Assembly: GCA_023268635.1 (NCBI GenBank)
Contig: JALQUB010000088.1
Location: 1-43,537, forward strand
Length of the DNA stretch: 43,537 bases
Source: Pseudomonadales bacterium
GTDB lineage: Bacteria > Pseudomonadota > Gammaproteobacteria > Pseudomonadales > Pseudohongiellaceae
Direction: 5' to 3'
Below are positions 30,093 through 40,984 of the stretch, piece after piece (the first letter of the stretch is position 1; each line of letters opens with the position of its first letter). The position numbers and the translations under genes were made by a program. Below the pieces are notes generated by a model. That model searched no databases and was not told the origin of the DNA. It saw only the letters and a program-made list of their open reading frames with translations.

Positions 30093-31637
30093 ATGCAAGA
30101 ACTGAATCCCTCAGAAATCAGCGAAATTATCAAACAGCGCATCGATAACCTCGACGTTTCGGTTCAATCGAAAAACGAAGGCACAATCGTCAGCGTATCC
30201 GACGGTATTATCCGCATCCATGGTCTAGCCGACGTGATGTACGGTGAGATGATCGAGTTCGAAGGCGGCATCTATGGTATGGCACTTAACCTCGAGCGCG
30301 ACTCTGTCGGTGCCGTGGTTTTGGGTGACTACCTCGCGCTTGCGGAAGGTCAGACTTGTCGTTGTACGCAGCGCATCCTAGAAGTTCCGGTTGGTCCAGA
30401 ACTGGAAGGACGTGTTGTCGACGCGCTAGGTAAACCAATTGATGGTAAAGGTCCTATCGAAGCGAAACTCACCGCGCCGGTTGAGAAAATCGCACCGGGC
30501 GTTATTGCGCGTAAATCAGTTGACCAACCAATTCAAACCGGTCTCAAGTCTATCGACTCCATGACACCAGTTGGACGTGGTCAACGTGAGTTGATTATTG
30601 GTGACCGTCAGGTTGGTAAAACAGCGGTTGCGATCGATACGATTATTAACCAAAAAGGCAAAGGCATTAAGTGTATCTACGTTGCTGTGGGTCAAAAGGC
30701 TTCGTCGGTAGCTAACGTTGTGAAGAAGCTTGAAGAGCATGGCGCTCTTGAGTACACGATCGTTGTTGCTGCGACAGCATCCGACCCTGCTTCGATGCAG
30801 TTTATCGCTCCTTATGCGGGCTGTTCGATGGGTGAATACTATCGCGACCGTGGTGAAGATGCGTTGATTGTCTATGATGACCTTTCAAAGCAAGCGGTAG
30901 CTTATCGCCAAATCTCACTCTTGCTTCGCCGTCCGCCGGGTCGAGAAGCATACCCTGGTGACGTCTTCTACTTACACTCACGCCTACTCGAGCGCGCATC
31001 ACGAGTAAGTGCAGAGTATGTTGAGGCGTTTACTAATGGTGAAGTTAAAGGCAAAACAGGCTCATTGACTGCATTGCCGATCATCGAAACGCAAGCGGGT
31101 GACGTTTCTGCGTTTGTACCAACCAACGTAATTTCGATTACAGATGGTCAGATCTTCCTCGAAACCGACCTTTTCAACTCAGGCATTCGTCCTGCGATGA
31201 ACCCAGGTATTTCGGTTTCACGTGTGGGTGGTGCAGCACAGACTAAGATTATTAAGAAACTCGGTGGTGGTATTCGTATTGCCCTCGCTCAATATCGTGA
31301 ACTTGCGGCGTTCGCTCAGTTTGCATCAGATCTCGACGAAGCAACTCGTGCACAACTCGAGCACGGTCAGCGCGTTACTGAGTTGATGAAACAGAAGCAA
31401 TATTCGCCTCTATCAGTCGCCGAAATGGGTATCGTAATTTACGCCGCGAACAACGGTTATTTGAAAGATATCGAACTCAATAAGGTACTCGACTTCGAAG
31501 CCTCACTGCTGTCTTACATGAATAGCGAAGAAGCGGCGTTGATGGCGAGCATTAACGAGAAAGGCGATTGGAACGACGATTTCGAGTCACAGTTTAAAGC
31601 GGCTCTCGAGAAATTTAAGTCGACTCAAACTTGGTAA
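30093..31637 (+). CDS. atpA: ATP synthase F1 subunit alpha
   Basis: Alpha is the regulatory nucleotide-binding subunit of the F1 hexamer. The 514 residues show the beta-barrel N-terminal domain and P-loop GDRQVGKT (170-177). Other family blocks include [33 protein letters not shown] and the nearby [24 protein letters not shown]. The [17 protein letters not shown] segment carries the arginine finger. A helical C-terminal domain closes the protein. Length matches E. coli (513). The protein looks fully typical. Confidence 0.98.
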   Translation: MQELNPSEISEIIKQRIDNLDVSVQSKNEGTIVSVSDGIIRIHGLADVMYGEMIEFEGGIYGMALNLERDSVGAVVLGDYLALAEGQTCRCTQRILEVPVGPELEGRVVDALGKPIDGKGPIEAKLTAPVEKIAPGVIARKSVDQPIQTGLKSIDSMTPVGRGQRELIIGDRQVGKTAVAIDTIINQKGKGIKCIYVAVGQKASSVANVVKKLEEHGALEYTIVVAATASDPASMQFIAPYAGCSMGEYYRDRGEDALIVYDDLSKQAVAYRQISLLLRRPPGREAYPGDVFYLHSRLLERASRVSAEYVEAFTNGEVKGKTGSLTALPIIETQAGDVSAFVPTNVISITDGQIFLETDLFNSGIRPAMNPGISVSRVGGAAQTKIIKKLGGGIRIALAQYRELAAFAQFASDLDEATRAQLEHGQRVTELMKQKQYSPLSVAEMGIVIYAANNGYLKDIELNKVLDFEASLLSYMNSEEAALMASINEKGDWNDDFESQFKAALEKFKSTQTW

Positions 31638-31706
31638 GCCCTGCGGTGCTCGCGTTTTAGAACGCGAGTGATGCACTCACTGTCAACTAAGAGAAGCAAC
31701 TGAGCA

Positions 31707-32567
31707 ATGGCTGTCGGAAAAGAAATACGAACGCAGATTTCGAGTATTAAAAATACTCAGAAAATCACTAGTGCGATGGAAATGGTCGCAGCTAGTAAGA
31801 TGCGCAAGGCACAAGATCGCATGGAACTGGGCAAGCCTTACGCTCAGCGCATCCGCGCGGTAATTGGCCATATTGCGAACGCGACACCCGAGTATCACCA
31901 TGTGTTTTTCGACACGCGAGAAGTTAAGCGCGTCGGTTATATTGTGGTTTCAACGGACCGTGGCCTGTGTGGTGGCTTAAACACTAACCTGTTTAAGACA
32001 ACTATGCTGGCAATGAAAGCGAATAAAGAAGCGGGAGTGGAAGTGGATATTTGTGCGATAGGCGCAAAATCCATGAACTTCTTCAAGAGCTTCGGGGGCA
32101 ATGTGCTTGCCTCTGTTCGTGATATTGGTGAATCACCTGAAGCGGCGGATATCGTCGGCGTGGTTAAAGTCATGCTCGATAAATTCGAGAATGGTGAGCT
32201 CGATCAGGTGCACGTCGTGAGCAATGATTTTGTCAACACGATGACTCAGAAGCCTATGGTTCAGCAGTTACTGCCCTTAGAGCCTTCAGACGATGACGCG
32301 CTTAAAGGATATTGGGATTATCTCTACGAGCCCGATGCTCAAGAGTTACTCGATGGCTTATTAGATCGCTACATCGAGTCTCAGGTTTACCAAGCCGTCG
32401 TAGAAAACAACGCCTGTGAACAGGCCGCGCGAATGATCGCGATGAAGAACGCCACTGATAACGCGGGCGACCTTATCGATAATTTGCAGTTGGTTTATAA
32501 CAAGGCGCGCCAAGCGGCGATTACGCAAGAACTTTCAGAAATCGTCGGTGGTGCATCAGCCGTTTAA
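31707..32567 (+). CDS. atpG: ATP synthase F1 subunit gamma
   Basis: Gamma is the rotating central shaft of F1. The protein (286 residues, E. coli 287) starts with [35 protein letters not shown]. It has the conserved [11 protein letters not shown] block and the C-terminal helix ending in [40 protein letters not shown]. It lies between alpha and beta in the standard order. No irregularity was seen. Confidence 0.97.
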   Translation: MAVGKEIRTQISSIKNTQKITSAMEMVAASKMRKAQDRMELGKPYAQRIRAVIGHIANATPEYHHVFFDTREVKRVGYIVVSTDRGLCGGLNTNLFKTTMLAMKANKEAGVEVDICAIGAKSMNFFKSFGGNVLASVRDIGESPEAADIVGVVKVMLDKFENGELDQVHVVSNDFVNTMTQKPMVQQLLPLEPSDDDALKGYWDYLYEPDAQELLDGLLDRYIESQVYQAVVENNACEQAARMIAMKNATDNAGDLIDNLQLVYNKARQAAITQELSEIVGGASAV

Positions 32568-32613
32568 AGGCGTGTACGAACTGATTTTTTAATTAATAGA
32601 ATTTAGTGCTTAA

Positions 32614-34026
<1,413 letters not shown>

Positions 34027-34092
34027 AGTCGTTGCTCAGCGAGCGCAAGAATGTTGAGAGAGCTCAGAAGAGCTTAAAGAGAGCATAAGATT

Positions 34093-34506
34093 ATGGCCAC
34101 AACCCTACACTGCGATATCGTTAGTGCTGAGAAGAGTATCTTTTCCGGTTCTGTCGAGATGATCGTGGCAACAGGAGTGCAAGGCGACCTCGGTATCGTA
34201 CCTGGACACGCCGCGCTGTTAACGCAGCTCATCCCCGGCCCTGTTAAGCTAACGATGGAAGGCGGCGAGGAAGAAATTTTCTACGTTTCCGGTGGTTTTC
34301 TAGAGGTACAGCCGGGCGTTACTACCTTGCTGGCGGATACAGCCGAACGAGCTGAAGATCTCGACGAAGCTGCAGCACTGAAGGCAATTGAAGACGCTGA
34401 ACAGGCAATTGTAGATCGCCAGGCCGACTTCGACTACGGTAGCGCTGCTGCGCGAATCGCAGAAGCCGCGGCTCAGCTCAGGGCTTTACGACAGCACAGA
34501 CGCTAA
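34093..34506 (+). CDS. atpC: ATP synthase F1 subunit epsilon
   Basis: Epsilon joins gamma to the c-ring and can inhibit ATP hydrolysis. The 137-residue protein has the beta-sandwich domain with [21 protein letters not shown] and [34 protein letters not shown] two-helix C-terminal domain follows. It is the last gene of the operon, and a strong intrinsic terminator lies 34 bases past its stop. Confidence 0.96.
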   Translation: MATTLHCDIVSAEKSIFSGSVEMIVATGVQGDLGIVPGHAALLTQLIPGPVKLTMEGGEEEIFYVSGGFLEVQPGVTTLLADTAERAEDLDEAAALKAIEDAEQAIVDRQADFDYGSAAARIAEAAAQLRALRQHRR

Positions 34507-34540
34507 TTATCGAATGCATTAGCCAAGAAAAAATCAGCAG

Positions 34541-34568
34541 AAAAGGGTAGCGAGAGCTACCCTTTTTT
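34541..34568 (+). terminator. Intrinsic terminator of the ATP synthase operon
   Basis: GGGTAGC-GAGA-GCTACCC forms a 7-bp GC-containing stem with a GAGA tetraloop, extended by AAAA/TTTT pairing and ending in a TTTTTT run. This is a textbook rho-independent terminator. It separates the atp operon from glmU. Confidence 0.93.
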
Positions 34569-34664
34569 CGTATTGGCTTTTATTCTTCTCCTATTATTGT
34601 CATCGTTATCAGCGTTAGTGCCGATAAACTAAGGCAGAGAGAACCGAAATTAAGTGAGCATGTT

Positions 34665-36077
34665 ATGAGACTCGATGTAGTCATCCTTGCTGCCGGCAAA
34701 GGCACACGAATGAACTCGGATATTCCGAAGGTAATGCATCGCATTGCAGGCAAACCCATGGTTGAGCATGTTGTCGATTGCGCATCAATCTTGAAGGCCG
34801 ACGCAGTTCATCTCGTTGTGGGTCACGGCGCCGAGATTATCGAGCAACATTTCGCTGACTATGAAAGCGCAGAAGGCTTGAGCGGCGACGCAATCCAATT
34901 TGTTTGCCAGGAGCAGCAGCTGGGAACCGGTCACGCGGTGCAGCAAGCGATGCCAAATATTCCGGCATGCGATGATGAAGATCGTGTGCTCGTGCTCTAT
35001 GGCGATGTCCCGCTGCTGAGTCACGAAACTTTGTTGGAGTTGATAGAAGCAAGCCACGGTAGTGCCCTAGGGGTGCTCACGTTGTTTACCCAGAATCCGG
35101 AAGGACTCGGTCGGATCGTGCGAGATGCTGATCATAAGCTACAGGCTATCGTCGAAGAGAAGGACGCTACGGAATCACAAAGAGGCATCAACGAAGTGAA
35201 TAGCGGCATTCTCGTTGCTTCGAGTAACAGAATGAAAGACTGGTTATCTCGTCTCGGCAATGAGAATGCACAGGGCGAATACTATCTTACTGACATCGTT
35301 GCGATGGCCGTGGCCGACGGTATGACCGTGGAATCAATCACGACAGGAGACGAATACGAGGTGCAGGGTGTGAACGACAAGCTCCAACTCTGTGTCCTCG
35401 AACGACACTATCAAATGATACAGGCGCAGGGCCTACTTGCCACCGGTGTGACCGTTATGGATCCAACTCGTGTGGATATACGAGGAGACCTAAGCTATGG
35501 CAAAGATCTCAGCTTGGATATCAATGTCCTCATAGAGGGGAAAGTGGTTATTGGTAATGGCGTGACTATCGGTGCAAACTGCATTGTTAAAGATGCGACA
35601 TTAGGTAATGGCGTCACACTGCTGCCCGGCACGATCGTCGACGGCGCGATAATCGGCGAGCATGCGGTAATCGGACCCTATGCGAGACTCCGACCAGGAA
35701 CCGTTTTGGAAGAATCGGTTAAAGTGGGAAATTTTGTGGAGACCAAGAAGGCCCATATTGGTAAAGGCAGTAAAGCGAATCATTTGGCGTATATCGGTGA
35801 CGCAGAAGTAGGTTCTGGAGTTAATATCGGAGCGGGTACAATTTTCTGCAATTACGATGGAGCGAATAAACATTTAACAACATTGGGTAACGATGTGTTT
35901 GTGGGTAGCAACAGCGTGCTGGTCGCGCCAGTTGAATTAGCGGACGGCGTATTCGTCGCTGCAGGATCTGTGGTCAATTGCAATGTCCCTGCTGCCAATC
36001 TAGCAGTAGCGCGCACCAAGCAACGAAATATTGCTGGCTGGAAGAGACCAACAAAAACAGCTGTAAAAAAGGATTAA
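34665..36077 (+). CDS. glmU: Bifunctional UDP-GlcNAc pyrophosphorylase / glucosamine-1-phosphate acetyltransferase
   Basis: GlmU makes UDP-N-acetylglucosamine, the precursor of peptidoglycan and lipid A, from glucosamine-1-phosphate. The N-terminal uridyltransferase domain shows LAAGKGTRMNSDIPKVMH (from residue 8), LGTGHAVQQA and LYGDVPLL. The C-terminal acetyltransferase is a left-handed beta-helix of hexapeptide repeats from about residue 260, with RLRPGT, VGNFVETKKA, NHLAYIGDAEVG and GAGTIFCNYDG. The product of 470 residues is slightly longer than E. coli GlmU (456). glmS, which acts earlier in the same pathway, starts 3 bases after the stop. Confidence 0.96.
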   Translation: MRLDVVILAAGKGTRMNSDIPKVMHRIAGKPMVEHVVDCASILKADAVHLVVGHGAEIIEQHFADYESAEGLSGDAIQFVCQEQQLGTGHAVQQAMPNIPACDDEDRVLVLYGDVPLLSHETLLELIEASHGSALGVLTLFTQNPEGLGRIVRDADHKLQAIVEEKDATESQRGINEVNSGILVASSNRMKDWLSRLGNENAQGEYYLTDIVAMAVADGMTVESITTGDEYEVQGVNDKLQLCVLERHYQMIQAQGLLATGVTVMDPTRVDIRGDLSYGKDLSLDINVLIEGKVVIGNGVTIGANCIVKDATLGNGVTLLPGTIVDGAIIGEHAVIGPYARLRPGTVLEESVKVGNFVETKKAHIGKGSKANHLAYIGDAEVGSGVNIGAGTIFCNYDGANKHLTTLGNDVFVGSNSVLVAPVELADGVFVAAGSVVNCNVPAANLAVARTKQRNIAGWKRPTKTAVKKD

Positions 36078-36080
36078 ATT

Positions 36081-37922
36081 ATGTGTGGGATTGTCGGTGC
36101 TATTGCCGAGAGGGAAGTTCGCGAGATTTTACTCGAGGGACTTAAGCGCCTCGAATATCGCGGCTACGATTCCGCGGGCATTGCACTAATCTCACAGAAG
36201 AAGAATGGCGATCCTTTTATAGACACCGTGAAAACTGTAGGCAAAGTGAATAAGCTGCAAAGTGCGGTTAAATCATCGAAGCTCAGTGGTCGCGTCGGCA
36301 TCGCTCATACGCGTTGGGCAACGCACGGCAAACCCTCTGTCACTAACGCTCATCCGCACCGTTCAGGCGAAGATATCGCACTTGTGCATAATGGGATCAT
36401 CGAAAACTTCGAAGCTTTACGTAGCGTACTTGTTAAAGAGGGCTACGGATTCGAGAGTGATACGGATACTGAGACCATTGCGCATCTCATTCATCAGAGA
36501 CGCGTCAAAGGCGATTCCTTATTGGAGGCGGTGAAAGCAACAGTTAAACGCTTGGAAGGTGCATATGGCTTGTGTGTCATCGACAACAATGAGCCCGATA
36601 AGCTTATCGTCGCCCGCAGTGGGAGTCCCTTGGTTATAGGCGTGGGCATTGGCGAAAATTTCGTCGCATCAGACCCGCTCGCTCTGGGTCAGGTGACTGA
36701 TCGCTTCATTTATTTAGAAGAAGGCGATATCGCGCAGATAGAGCGTGAGGAAATCTCTATCTGGCACAAATCGAAAAAGGTGAAGCGCGAAATTACTACC
36801 GTGTTACACCAAGCAGGCGATACCGAGAAAGGTCAATATCAACATTTCATGTTGAAAGAAATATTTGAACAGCCACGGGTGATTCAGGAAACCCTAGATG
36901 GGCGCGTCAGCAAAACGTCTGTTCTTGAGCAGGCATTCGGTATAGAAGCGCCGGCAATATTTGATCAGGTGCAGTCGGTGCAGATCGTCGCTTGTGGAAC
37001 CAGCTCTCACGCGGGCCTAGTGGCGAAGTATTGGTTAGAATCCATCGCGAAAATTCCTTGTCAGGTCGATATCGCCAGCGACTATCGCTATCGCGATATT
37101 ATCGTGCAACCCGGCACGCTGTTCGTGACTATTTCTCAATCGGGTGAAACGGCCGATACGCTTGCCGCATTACGCTATGCGAAGAAATTGAAATATGTCG
37201 CATCGCTCGCTATTTGTAATGTCGCGACGAGTTCATTGGTGCGTGAGTCTGACATTAGTATGTTGACGATGGCGGGTCAGGAGATAGGTGTCGCATCGAC
37301 TAAGGCATTTACTACGCAGCTAGCTATTCTATTGGTCATGGCGATTGTGCTTGCTCGGCGTACAGGGCTTAGTGCGGAGAAGGAAAAAAAGCTCGTCAAA
37401 GAATTACATAAATTGCCACACGTCATCGAAAAGACGCTGGGTCTTCATCGACAGATCAAGACTATATCGAAGCAGTTCAGCGATAAACATCATAGCCTCT
37501 TCCTAGGACGCGGAATTCAATATCCCGTCGCCAAAGAAGGTGCGCTGAAATTAAAAGAAATTTCTTATATTCATGCGGAGGCCTACCCCGCGGGCGAGCT
37601 CAAGCATGGACCTCTCGCCTTGGTAGACAATAAAATGCCGGTTGTCGCAGTGGCGCCGAATAACGATTTGCTCGGTAAACTCAAGGCGAATCTATCCGAG
37701 GTGAGTGCGCGCGGAGGGAAACTCTATGTCTTCGCCGACGAGAGCATTAAATATCAATCGGAAAAGCGCATTAAAGTAATCAACGTACCGAGCTGTTCGG
37801 AGATTCTCGCGCCTATCGTATTCACGGTACCTTTACAGTTGCTCTCTTACTATGTCGCGCTTACTAAAGGAACGGATGTCGATCATCCTCGAAATCTGGC
37901 GAAATCTGTGACCGTTGAATAA
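36081..37922 (+). CDS. glmS: Glutamine-fructose-6-phosphate aminotransferase (isomerising)
   Basis: GlmS makes glucosamine-6-phosphate from fructose-6-phosphate and glutamine, the first committed step to UDP-GlcNAc. The N-terminal glutaminase begins MCGIVGA, with the nucleophile cysteine exposed after methionine removal, followed by GLKRLEYRGYDSAGIA and HTRWATHGKP. Two SIS sugar-isomerase domains follow, with CGTSSHAGLVAKYW and SQSGETADTLAALRYAK, and the C-terminal signature DHPRNLAKSVTVE is intact. Length 613 matches E. coli (609). No terminator with a T-run follows; a perfect GCAATAAA/TTTATTGC inverted repeat lies at 37935-37957. Confidence 0.97.
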   Translation: MCGIVGAIAEREVREILLEGLKRLEYRGYDSAGIALISQKKNGDPFIDTVKTVGKVNKLQSAVKSSKLSGRVGIAHTRWATHGKPSVTNAHPHRSGEDIALVHNGIIENFEALRSVLVKEGYGFESDTDTETIAHLIHQRRVKGDSLLEAVKATVKRLEGAYGLCVIDNNEPDKLIVARSGSPLVIGVGIGENFVASDPLALGQVTDRFIYLEEGDIAQIEREEISIWHKSKKVKREITTVLHQAGDTEKGQYQHFMLKEIFEQPRVIQETLDGRVSKTSVLEQAFGIEAPAIFDQVQSVQIVACGTSSHAGLVAKYWLESIAKIPCQVDIASDYRYRDIIVQPGTLFVTISQSGETADTLAALRYAKKLKYVASLAICNVATSSLVRESDISMLTMAGQEIGVASTKAFTTQLAILLVMAIVLARRTGLSAEKEKKLVKELHKLPHVIEKTLGLHRQIKTISKQFSDKHHSLFLGRGIQYPVAKEGALKLKEISYIHAEAYPAGELKHGPLALVDNKMPVVAVAPNNDLLGKLKANLSEVSARGGKLYVFADESIKYQSEKRIKVINVPSCSEILAPIVFTVPLQLLSYYVALTKGTDVDHPRNLAKSVTVE

Positions 37923-38116
37923 GAGAAGTTAGTGGCAATAAATAATAGTTTTATTGCAGCGCGGCATCGACGGTGCTGTAATTAAATATAAATTAAGCAC
38001 ACACAATAAAAACAAAATTCGATAGTTGCCCGTTTAAGAGAAGTAAGTAGTTCTGTAGCAGTAATGAGGTAGAAGTAAATTCTGTTTTTAAATTTTAGTT
38101 TCTAAGGTTTAAAAAT
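37923..38116. other. A+T-rich spacer after glmS
   Basis: No gene was found in these 194 bases. An 8-bp inverted repeat GCAATAAA/TTTATTGC with a 7-base loop lies close to the glmS stop but lacks a T-run. The rest is markedly A+T-rich and marks the boundary between core and accessory genes. Confidence 0.45.
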
Positions 38117-38722
38117 ATGAGCGCAGTAATACCACTCTTTTCTAATCCCGTCATGGTCTGTAGCGCCCGCTATCCGCTAAGCTCGGAAGAAAGAAAATTC
38201 ATTAACGAAGCTGAATATACAGACAATATTGGCAATTCGATGAGTAAGTCTGACGATATACTCGAGGCTGAGTCGTTAAAAAATATTAAAGAATTTATCA
38301 ATAAAAATATTCAGAGTTATACCAGAAAGCTGCTAAAACTAGATGAATCGATCGAGATCTATATCACGCAGTCTTGGCTAAACAGGGCCAGTTCCTCCCA
38401 ATTCCATCCTATGCACTGCCATCCTAATAGTCTGATAAGCGGTGTGATGTTTTTGAGTGAGGGAGAGAATCATCCCCCCATTCGCTTCCACCGCACCAAT
38501 TCGCTTTTTCCACTCGAACTTAATTATTCTGAATTAAATGATTTCAACGCGAATTGCCGCTGGTTCGATCCGGTTTATGGACAGCTGATTTTATTTCCTT
38601 CTAGCTTACAACACGATGTGGGTAAGAATGAGGCGGAGGACGAGCGCATCACTTTGTCGTTCAACACCTTCCTACGAGGACCTGTGGGCAACGCGAGCGC
38701 CTTAACCGCGGTGTCTGTGTAA
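38117..38722 (+). CDS. Putative 2-oxoglutarate/Fe(II)-dependent oxygenase, TIGR02466-like
   Basis: The 201-residue product resembles the small family of putative 2-oxoglutarate-Fe(II) oxygenases known as TIGR02466. It has QSWLNR at 85-90, a histidine cluster HPMHCHPNSLISGVMFL (His97, His100, His102), then GQLILFPSSLQHDVGKNE with distal His166 and DERITLSFN with Arg177. The distal His and the Arg ten residues later are where such enzymes bind iron and the 2-oxoglutarate carboxylate. The usual second ligand (Asp/Glu) is not obvious, so catalysis is unproven. Substrate is unknown. It stands alone after glmS in an A+T-rich setting, and horizontal acquisition is possible. Confidence 0.65.
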   Translation: MSAVIPLFSNPVMVCSARYPLSSEERKFINEAEYTDNIGNSMSKSDDILEAESLKNIKEFINKNIQSYTRKLLKLDESIEIYITQSWLNRASSSQFHPMHCHPNSLISGVMFLSEGENHPPIRFHRTNSLFPLELNYSELNDFNANCRWFDPVYGQLILFPSSLQHDVGKNEAEDERITLSFNTFLRGPVGNASALTAVSV

Positions 38723-38852
38723 GAACTTATTGCAGAGGTGTTTTATCCGCGCCTATATCGATTACTTCTCGTGAGTAATAGTCGTTATCACCGATTCTGG
38801 GTTATGGGGTAGACTAAGCGGATAAATTTGAAAACAAATGAAGAGGTAGACC

Positions 38853-39248
38853 ATGTTTAGTCATATCATGCTCGGCGCAACAGATATCGAAGAATCGAAA
38901 AAGTTTTACGACGCGACGCTTGGGGCGCTCGGCATAGGCCCGGGTTCCCCAGACACCAGTCCATCGGGCACGTTGCGCTATTTCTATGTTACACCCACCG
39001 GCGTTTTCTCTATCACCCAACCTCTCGATGGTAAGCCGGCTACGGCTGCTAATGGCGGCACTGTGGGCTTCTCTGTAAAGAGTGAGGAAGAGGGCAACGC
39101 ATGGCACGCCGCAGGTCTCGCGGCGGGTGGCACAAGTTGTGAAGATGCTCCGGGCATTCGTCAGGGATCTACGGGCAGCATGTACCTCGCTTATCTCAGA
39201 GATCCATCGGGCAATAAAATTTGTGCCCTGCATCGGATTCCAGGATAG
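38853..39248 (+). CDS. VOC-superfamily (glyoxalase/bleomycin-resistance fold) protein
   Basis: This 131-residue protein has the paired beta-alpha-beta-beta-beta pattern of vicinal-oxygen-chelate proteins. The N-terminal FSHIMLGATDIEESKKFYDATLGALGIGPG and the C-terminal MYLAYLRDPSGNKICALHR are typical. His4 would be a metal ligand in active members. Such proteins include lyases, dioxygenases and drug-binding proteins, and the specific function cannot be told. AGAGGTAGACC gives a good ribosome site. A GNAT gene follows within 11 bases, so the two are probably co-transcribed. Confidence 0.8.
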   Translation: MFSHIMLGATDIEESKKFYDATLGALGIGPGSPDTSPSGTLRYFYVTPTGVFSITQPLDGKPATAANGGTVGFSVKSEEEGNAWHAAGLAAGGTSCEDAPGIRQGSTGSMYLAYLRDPSGNKICALHRIPG

Positions 39249-39259
39249 AGCGCTGCTCA

Positions 39260-39805
39260 GTGACGTTTGATACACAACCAAGGCTGAGCGGAAGTCTGCT
39301 CAGCATGCGGCCGTTGGCGGAGGCTGATTTCGAAGGCCTCTACCTTGCGGCGTCTTCGCCTGAAACTTGGGCGGGCCATCCGAAGCATGACAGGTGGCAG
39401 CGTGAAGTATTTGAGACCTATTTTAAATACCTTCTCGATACCGGCTCGACCTTGGTTGCGATCGATAACTCAATAGATGAACACCTTGGCAGCAATATTA
39501 TTGGTTGCTCGCGTTACTATCCTGCGCCGGATATCGAAAATTCGATGTCGATAGGCTTCACATTTCTGAATTATCATTACTGGGGTGGCGAGTGGAACCT
39601 CGCGATGAAGACGCTCATGCTGGATCATGCATTTCAGGTTTTCGATGAGGTTTGGCTGCATATAGCCCAATCAAATATTCGTTCCCAAAAAGCCGCCGCA
39701 AAAATAGGCGCTGAATATCGCTATACTGCGACTCTGCCTATATCAGGTGCTCCTGCCGAGACGCAGTGCTATTCCATCAGGCGAAGTGATTGGCAATCTC
39801 GTTAG
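39260..39805 (+). CDS. GNAT-family N-acetyltransferase (RimJ/RimL-like)
   Basis: The predicted 181 residues follow the RimJ/RimL-type GNAT pattern: an N-terminal RLSGSLLSMRPLAEADFEGLY, a central beta-strand region ending SIGFTFLNYHYWGGEWNLAMKTLMLDHAF, and the acetyl-CoA-binding end HIAQSNIRSQKAAAKIGAEY. Family members acetylate protein N-termini, small amines or antibiotics, and the substrate here is unknown. I chose the GTG at 39260; the frame is open to a TTG at 39221 inside the VOC gene, which would give 194 residues. The stop overlaps the stop of the convergent hydrolase gene. Confidence 0.75.
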   Translation: MTFDTQPRLSGSLLSMRPLAEADFEGLYLAASSPETWAGHPKHDRWQREVFETYFKYLLDTGSTLVAIDNSIDEHLGSNIIGCSRYYPAPDIENSMSIGFTFLNYHYWGGEWNLAMKTLMLDHAFQVFDEVWLHIAQSNIRSQKAAAKIGAEYRYTATLPISGAPAETQCYSIRRSDWQSR

Positions 39806-40872
39806 CGTGAGTCCAATTTAATTTCGCTGCTGCCGACAGGGAGAGTCACCCTAGTGCCATCTTTAGCCACGGTCCAATCGTCGGGGCGTACTTTTATCGC
39901 ATTCCTCAAAAGACGTTTCTCCATCAGCCAATTACGCGGAGCCGGGGTTAGATGGTAGTAGATGAGGTGTTTTACATCAGCTTTATTTGCGATGTCAGCC
40001 GCCTCTGCCGGTGTGGAATGATAGCTCTGAATGTCTTCAAATAATTGTGCGCTAGCGCTAAGCGTCTTCTCATTCGCGGCGTTAATCATCAGATTTAACA
40101 TTTCATTCGATTGCGCTTCGTGAAACAGTACGTCTGCCCCACGGCTCTGGTCTATCATCGCCTGCGTTTCTTTGGTGTCTCCGCTGATTACCAAGGATCG
40201 TCCCTTGTACTCAAAGCGATAGCCATAGGCCGGAATCACTGGAGGGTGATCGACGAGAAACGCGGTGACCTTGAGACCGTCTTCGTCGAGGAGGGTTAGG
40301 GCATTATCGTCAATTGGGTGCGCATCAAAGCCGGCATTTGTTAGGGGCGCGATAGAATCGCCATGGTGTGAATTTCTCAATCGATAATCGATGCCATAGG
40401 CCAGCTCGAAACCGTCGGTAATTTGTTGTATTCCCCTTGGGCCATAGACCGGAAGCTTACCGGGTCGGTTCTGCAATACCCATGTGGCGAGATGAAGGTC
40501 GGCGAGATCGGAAATATGATCGGAGTGAAGATGCGTAATGAAAACGGACTCTACTCTATTAAAAGGGATAGCCCATTGACGAAGACGAGCCACACTGCCG
40601 TCCCCCGTGTCGATAACGAACAGGCGTTCACCGGCCTCGACTAGGATGCAGGCCTCAGCTCGTTTTGGATCCGGAATAGGAGAACGTGAACCACATACAG
40701 AGGCGCTGAGGGCGTCGGGTTTAGGTGCTGAATTCATGTTAACTGAGGCCGAGAAAAAAGCGCGGCGTAATACCCAATCCTGTACGGGCTCGAGCTGGAC
40801 GGTAAAGTAAGCGAGGGAAAAAAGAATCACTGTGCCAAGGGCGATCTTCGAGCTGCCGTTTTTAATTCGCAT
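39802..40872 (-). CDS. Membrane-anchored metallo-beta-lactamase-fold hydrolase
   Basis: The 356-residue protein begins with a basic stretch and one hydrophobic segment (about residues 10-26), a signal anchor or signal peptide. The catalytic domain then faces the periplasm. The metal-binding motif THLHSDH gives His114, His116, Asp118 and His119. Later ligands fit Asp232 (ISGDT), His251 (LFHEAQ) and His307 (YYHLTP), with YHSTPAEAA typical of RNase Z/arylsulfatase-type members. The CGSRSPIPDPKRA block precedes the active site. The ATG at 40872 was preferred because it leaves a normal signal length; a GTG at 40923 is possible and neither has a clear ribosome site. Substrate unknown. Confidence 0.75.
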   Translation of the reverse strand: MRIKNGSSKIALGTVILFSLAYFTVQLEPVQDWVLRRAFFSASVNMNSAPKPDALSASVCGSRSPIPDPKRAEACILVEAGERLFVIDTGDGSVARLRQWAIPFNRVESVFITHLHSDHISDLADLHLATWVLQNRPGKLPVYGPRGIQQITDGFELAYGIDYRLRNSHHGDSIAPLTNAGFDAHPIDDNALTLLDEDGLKVTAFLVDHPPVIPAYGYRFEYKGRSLVISGDTKETQAMIDQSRGADVLFHEAQSNEMLNLMINAANEKTLSASAQLFEDIQSYHSTPAEAADIANKADVKHLIYYHLTPAPRNWLMEKRLLRNAIKVRPDDWTVAKDGTRVTLPVGSSEIKLDSR

Positions 40873-40984
40873 TTTATTAGACTTATTATTAGTTAATTGA
40901 AAAGACTTTGGAGACTGTGCCACTAATTATTAGTGCTGTCTACGTTCAATAATGCGGACAGCGCACAGCATTTCTTATAGCGAA

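Noticed and set aside
36041..36081. A glmS ribozyme upstream of glmS
   Set aside because: glmS starts 3 bases after glmU with no leader, and the ribozyme is a Firmicutes-type element; nothing resembling it is present.
37935..37957. GCAATAAA/TTTATTGC hairpin as glmS terminator
   Set aside because: Low GC stem and no following T-run, so it does not meet the criteria for an intrinsic terminator.
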